Positions 61,514 through 64,000 of a stretch of DNA of 64,000 bases are shown here, piece after piece; the first letter of the stretch is position 1; every line of letters begins with the position of its first letter. Location: the NCBI GenBank assembly GCA_002708445.1, contig PAOB01000009.1, forward strand, positions 3,146 through 67,145, read 5' to 3'. The notes beneath the pieces are model-generated. The model was given only the letters and a program-made list of their open reading frames with translations. It was not told the origin of the DNA and searched no databases. The position numbers were made by a program, and so were the translations under genes. The DNA comes from Candidatus Arcticimaribacter sp. Its GTDB lineage: Bacteria > Bacteroidota > Bacteroidia > Flavobacteriales > Flavobacteriaceae.

Positions 61514-62115
61514 TGGTCTAAGAGTTGTAAAAGTTCAGGATTTGCTTTGAGGTCTTCAAAATAATCTACATCGTTTTTGGTTTCTAATTGAACTAAGGTA
61601 TTGTTTTTAAAATCGGTTAGAGTATCGTCCAAGACCGAGGAAGTTCCCCAATTTTTTCCATCAAACACTTGGGGGATCCATTTTGAAAGACCTAATAAAT
61701 AATACCCCCCATCGGTTGCAGGTCCAATTACACCGTCTTTATTTTTTAGAGCTGCAAAGGCCTTGTTGATGATTTGAGTATCTAAATTCCAAAGATCGGT
61801 TCCAATTACTATGATTCGATTAAAACCATCATCAAAACCCTTTTTGAAAGCATTAGCCATCCTTTCTCCCAAACAGTTTCCTTCTTGAATACTTTTATCA
61901 GAAACACTACCTTCCCAAATGTCTTGATCATCAACAAAATCTGAATAATAAAGACTCTTATGCACATTTACTTTTTCTACAACTTCGGATGTTTTACTTA
62001 CCAACTTATTGAAAATAAAAAGTGCTTTTTCATCCCCAATTGTCTTTGCCAATCGGGTCTTTACCTTTCCCAACTGTGGGTTTTTTGTAAAGATCAGTAG
62101 TAGTTTTTTTCTCAT
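61510..62115 (-). CDS. Arsenosugar-associated glycosyltransferase (TIGR04282-type)
   Basis: 201 residues of the nucleotidyltransferase/GT-A fold, DUF2064 relative. KKLLLIFTKNPQLGKVKTRLA at the N terminus is the nucleotide-binding signature, followed by GFNRIIVIGTDLWNLDTQII and DGVIGPATDGGYYLLGL. This is the transferase 1 subfamily that accompanies ArsS. Five bases after arsS and overlapping the phosphorylase by four bases. Confidence 0.88.
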   Translation of the reverse strand: MRKKLLLIFTKNPQLGKVKTRLAKTIGDEKALFIFNKLVSKTSEVVEKVNVHKSLYYSDFVDDQDIWEGSVSDKSIQEGNCLGERMANAFKKGFDDGFNRIIVIGTDLWNLDTQIINKAFAALKNKDGVIGPATDGGYYLLGLSKWIPQVFDGKNWGTSSVLDDTLTDFKNNTLVQLETKNDVDYFEDLKANPELLQLLDQ

Positions 62116-62120
62116 AAAAG

Positions 62121-63176
62121 CTAAGCAATACTTCCTTGACAGCTACTCCCAGCTCCAGCGGTACATCCATAACAATGTTGTGAAAGGATTATGAAACGAT
62201 TCTTGAGTTCATCTTGATTAAACTCACTTATGTGCCTAGAGGGAATATCAACTTTGAGGTTTAACATTTGGTTGAAATCACAATCAAATAAAAAGCCTTC
62301 CCAACTAACCGAAAGAGTGTTCGTACACATTACGTTTTCTAAAGCTGAGGGGTTGAAAGCATCAACTAAAGTATGCATGTATTCTTCATAGTTTTCTGAG
62401 GCGATAAGATAGTCTAGAAATCGACTGATTGGGAGATTTGTTATTGTAAACAATTGATTGAATTTAACACCAAAATCCTCAAATAAAGCTTTTTTGAAAT
62501 CGGTTTCTAGTGCTGCTTGATTCCCAGGTAAAAATGCACCAGAGGGATTGTAAACAAGATCCAATTGAAGATCGCTTTCTAAGACTCCATATCCAACTTT
62601 ATTAAGCATTTGAAGTGCTTTTATGGATGATTCAAAAACTCCATTGCCTCGTTGACGGTCTGTTTTTTCTCTTTTGTAAAACGGTAAGGATGAAATGACA
62701 TGAACTTTATGTTTTGCAAAAAAAGCTGGAAGATCATTGTACTTTTTGTTTGCCAAAAGGATCGTTAGATTAGATCTAACAATAATTTCTTCAACATCAG
62801 TTTTTCGAAGTTCTTCAACAAACCATCTAAATTCTGGATGCATCTCGGGTGCTCCACCAGTAAGGTCAATTGTTCTAATTTTTGTGTTTTTTATAACCTT
62901 CAAGATTTGTTCCATGGTTTTGTAGGTCATAATTTCTTTTCGATCAGGACCAGCATCAACATGACAATGCGCACATACTTGATTACACATGTACCCTACG
63001 TTGAGTTGTAAAATTTCTAGTTTTTTGGGTCGAATCGGAGGAAGGTTATTGGAAGCTATTTTTTTTTTAAAAGTAGGCAAACTCCCATCTTTGAAAATCC
63101 CGTTAGCTAATATTTCAAGCTGTTTTTCGGTTTTAGAAAGTGAATTATTTTGAGCTTTAAGTGATTTTGTTTTCAT
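62121..63176 (-). CDS. arsS: Arsenosugar biosynthesis radical SAM enzyme ArsS
   Basis: Radical SAM enzyme that couples dimethylarsenite to the SAM-derived 5'-deoxyadenosyl group to give a dimethylarsinoyl-adenosine in the studied systems. 351 residues. CxxxCxxC cluster at Cys64, Cys68 and Cys71 (NVGYMCNQVCAHCHVDAGPD), GxxP-type TGGAPEMHPEFRW, and the C-terminal domain with HCYGCTAGAGSSCQG (Cys about 335, 338, 346). Some relatives carry selenocysteine in that motif; here it is all Cys and no TGA is read through. One base after the peroxidase-like gene. Confidence 0.94.
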   Translation of the reverse strand: MKTKSLKAQNNSLSKTEKQLEILANGIFKDGSLPTFKKKIASNNLPPIRPKKLEILQLNVGYMCNQVCAHCHVDAGPDRKEIMTYKTMEQILKVIKNTKIRTIDLTGGAPEMHPEFRWFVEELRKTDVEEIIVRSNLTILLANKKYNDLPAFFAKHKVHVISSLPFYKREKTDRQRGNGVFESSIKALQMLNKVGYGVLESDLQLDLVYNPSGAFLPGNQAALETDFKKALFEDFGVKFNQLFTITNLPISRFLDYLIASENYEEYMHTLVDAFNPSALENVMCTNTLSVSWEGFLFDCDFNQMLNLKVDIPSRHISEFNQDELKNRFIILSQHCYGCTAGAGSSCQGSIA

Positions 63177-63177
63177 A

Positions 63178-63513
63178 CTACATGCTCAATTGATCATGTC
63201 GATTCATCATTTGAACTCCGTGTACCAGTGCAGCACCAGCTTTTATGGCTGCACCAACATGAACTGCCTCCATCATATCTTCTTTTACAATCCCTCTTTG
63301 TAAACAATCTTTAGTGTATGCGTCAATACAATAAGGACATTGAACCACATGAGACACTGCTAATGCTATTAATGATTTCTCTCGCTTTGTCAATGAGCCC
63401 TTTTCAAAAACAGAATTGTAATAATCAAAAAATTTTGCTCCAAGATCTTCATTCCATTCTGATATTGAGCCAAACTTCTTAAGATCCTCTGGTTGATAAT
63501 AATTTTTTTTCAT
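63178..63513 (-). CDS. Arsenosugar-associated AhpD/carboxymuconolactone decarboxylase-like protein
   Basis: 111 residues of the AhpD fold. The redox motif is VVQCPYCIDAYTKDCLQRG, with the CxxC pair (Cys about 59 and 62) and the downstream His absent from the usual CxxCxxxH; the third Cys (DCLQ) is extra. AhpD proteins reduce peroxides or disulfides, so a role in keeping arsenic trivalent or regenerating ArsS/ArsM thiols is plausible inference. First gene of the operon; upstream TATCTTTA is one base off the minus-10 consensus. Confidence 0.88.
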   Translation of the reverse strand: MKKNYYQPEDLKKFGSISEWNEDLGAKFFDYYNSVFEKGSLTKREKSLIALAVSHVVQCPYCIDAYTKDCLQRGIVKEDMMEAVHVGAAIKAGAALVHGVQMMNRHDQLSM

Positions 63514-63772
63514 TTTTTAGATTGGAGTTAAATTCCATTAAAGATATACATAAAATAGAAATTTACTGGATTTAAATAATTTATATATTTGTTTACTTAA
63601 TAACCCCGTATCTTGTATATTATAATATATTTTTATAGTTTTACTCACGCATTTGTATTTGACTTGTTTTTAATAAACCAAATTTTAAACGGTACAGCAA
63701 TGTTTGAATTAAATCAGCAGAATCAAAAGCTTAATTCTGGTATAAGAATTTTTTAAAAACAAAACAGTAAAT
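63514..63772. other. Intergenic region upstream of the arsenosugar operon
   Basis: Very AT-rich. On the minus strand TATCTTTA near 63550 is the best candidate operon promoter. On the plus strand a TATATTTG near 63583-63590 has no supported gene behind it; an 18-codon frame begins at 63701 but is unconvincing. No ArsR-type operator is evident by eye. Confidence 0.4.
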
Positions 63773-64000
63773 TCACTTGAGCTTTGGAGAAATATCTAAA
63801 ACATAATCTCTCAAATAGTTTTCAATAAATTCTTCGGTAAAATATTCTTTACCCAATATTTTCTTATTATTCAATAAAGAATCTAAATTAATTTTCAAAT
63901 ATTCATTGAGAAAAGGCTTTGATAAGGGAGCGTAGCTGTAGTGCCAAGGTTCGTATTTAAACCCTTTGCGATTAATGTCATTTGTGTAAACTAAATAAAA
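63773..64000 (-). CDS. VanY-like D-alanyl-D-alanine carboxypeptidase (M15), 3' end only
   Basis: Open from the window edge to TGA at 63773-63775, 75 codons. The first residues, FYLVYTNDINRKGFKYEPWH then YSYAPLSKPF, hold the E-P-W-H zinc and catalytic motif of VanY/M15B peptidases, followed by a helical C-terminal tail (LGKEYFTEEFIENYLRDYVL). The start lies beyond the window, so length and signal peptide cannot be judged. Too short for routine gene finding because it is cut by the edge. Confidence 0.8.
   Translation of the reverse strand, partial: FYLVYTNDINRKGFKYEPWHYSYAPLSKPFLNEYLKINLDSLLNNKKILGKEYFTEEFIENYLRDYVLDISPKLK

Noticed and set aside
62121-63176. ArsS as a selenoprotein
   Set aside because: The C-terminal motif encodes Cys throughout (GCTAGAGSSC) and no internal TGA is needed; no SECIS-like element is required.
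63701-63757. 18-codon plus-strand frame (MFELNQQNQK start)
   Set aside because: Too short, and the TATATTTG on that strand is about 110 bases away; no further evidence.
1-64000. CRISPR arrays, insertion sequences, rRNA genes
   Set aside because: No regularly spaced repeats, no transposase genes or terminal inverted repeats, and no rRNA sequence were seen.

Overview
The window is a 64 kb stretch of a low-GC chromosome that reads as a member of the Flavobacteriaceae (Bacteroidota), most likely marine. The evidence is family content and gene order: ftsX-DUF3098-uppP-truB beside leuS; hemD-DUF4271 beside a Dpm1-like synthase, dihydroorotase and DUF4296; pyrH-frr-MMPL-asnS-rpoN facing a PorT-like barrel and exbB/exbD; a mevalonate pathway pair with a GGGP-type UbiA enzyme; a CarboxypepD-plug TonB receptor; and many TAnnTTTG minus-10 promoter elements without Shine-Dalgarno sequences. 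I cannot name the genus.

Layout. 1-1854: 3' end of rpsP, then rimM and a tRNA adenine methyltransferase. 1851-6203 (minus): TonB receptor, an unknown secreted protein, a dead YhhN paralog and an intact YhhN. 6259-7982: umuC followed by umuD. 8227-12237: sucA-sucB. 12226-13500: a retropepsin-like protein divergent from tatD. 13570-13657: tRNA-Ser(GGA). 13649-15937: a decayed integrative element between the tRNA 3' end and an imperfect copy of it, holding fragments of an integrase, a UvrD-like helicase and an endonuclease-like protein plus one intact sugar phosphate isomerase-like gene. 17020-20152: ExbB/ExbD proton-channel cluster and PorT-like barrel. 20153-29514 (minus): rpoN, asnS, MMPL transporter, frr, pyrH, truB, uppP, DUF3098, ftsX. 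29635-43000: leuS, SemiSWEET, Lrp, hemD, dihydroorotase, tyrS, a LuxE-like enzyme and a PhoB/PhoR-type pair. 43029-50267: trmB, an alkyltransferase-like protein, an Fe-S carrier group (mrp, NifU-type, ferredoxin), a phosphodiesterase, TspO, and mevalonate/isoprenoid genes. 50289-57561: a pseudouridine synthase, then three glycosyltransferases and a two-gene flavin/Fe-S redox unit. 58293-63513 (minus): a compact seven-gene arsenosugar operon. 63773-64000: 3' end of a VanY-like peptidase.

How they work together. Most of the window is conserved housekeeping. The accessory biology is the arsenosugar operon: ArsM methylates arsenite, the radical SAM enzyme ArsS joins dimethylarsenic to a SAM-derived 5'-deoxyadenosyl group, a trimeric-type nucleoside phosphorylase could then release the adenine, and two dedicated glycosyltransferases could elaborate the sugar. 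The redox pair and glycosyltransferases beyond the operon may or may not belong to it. Gene decay is visible at three places: the YhhN paralog, an SRPBCC gene, and the tRNA-Ser element. Several start sites lie only 4 to 6 bases after a TAnnTTTG element, which predicts leaderless transcripts.
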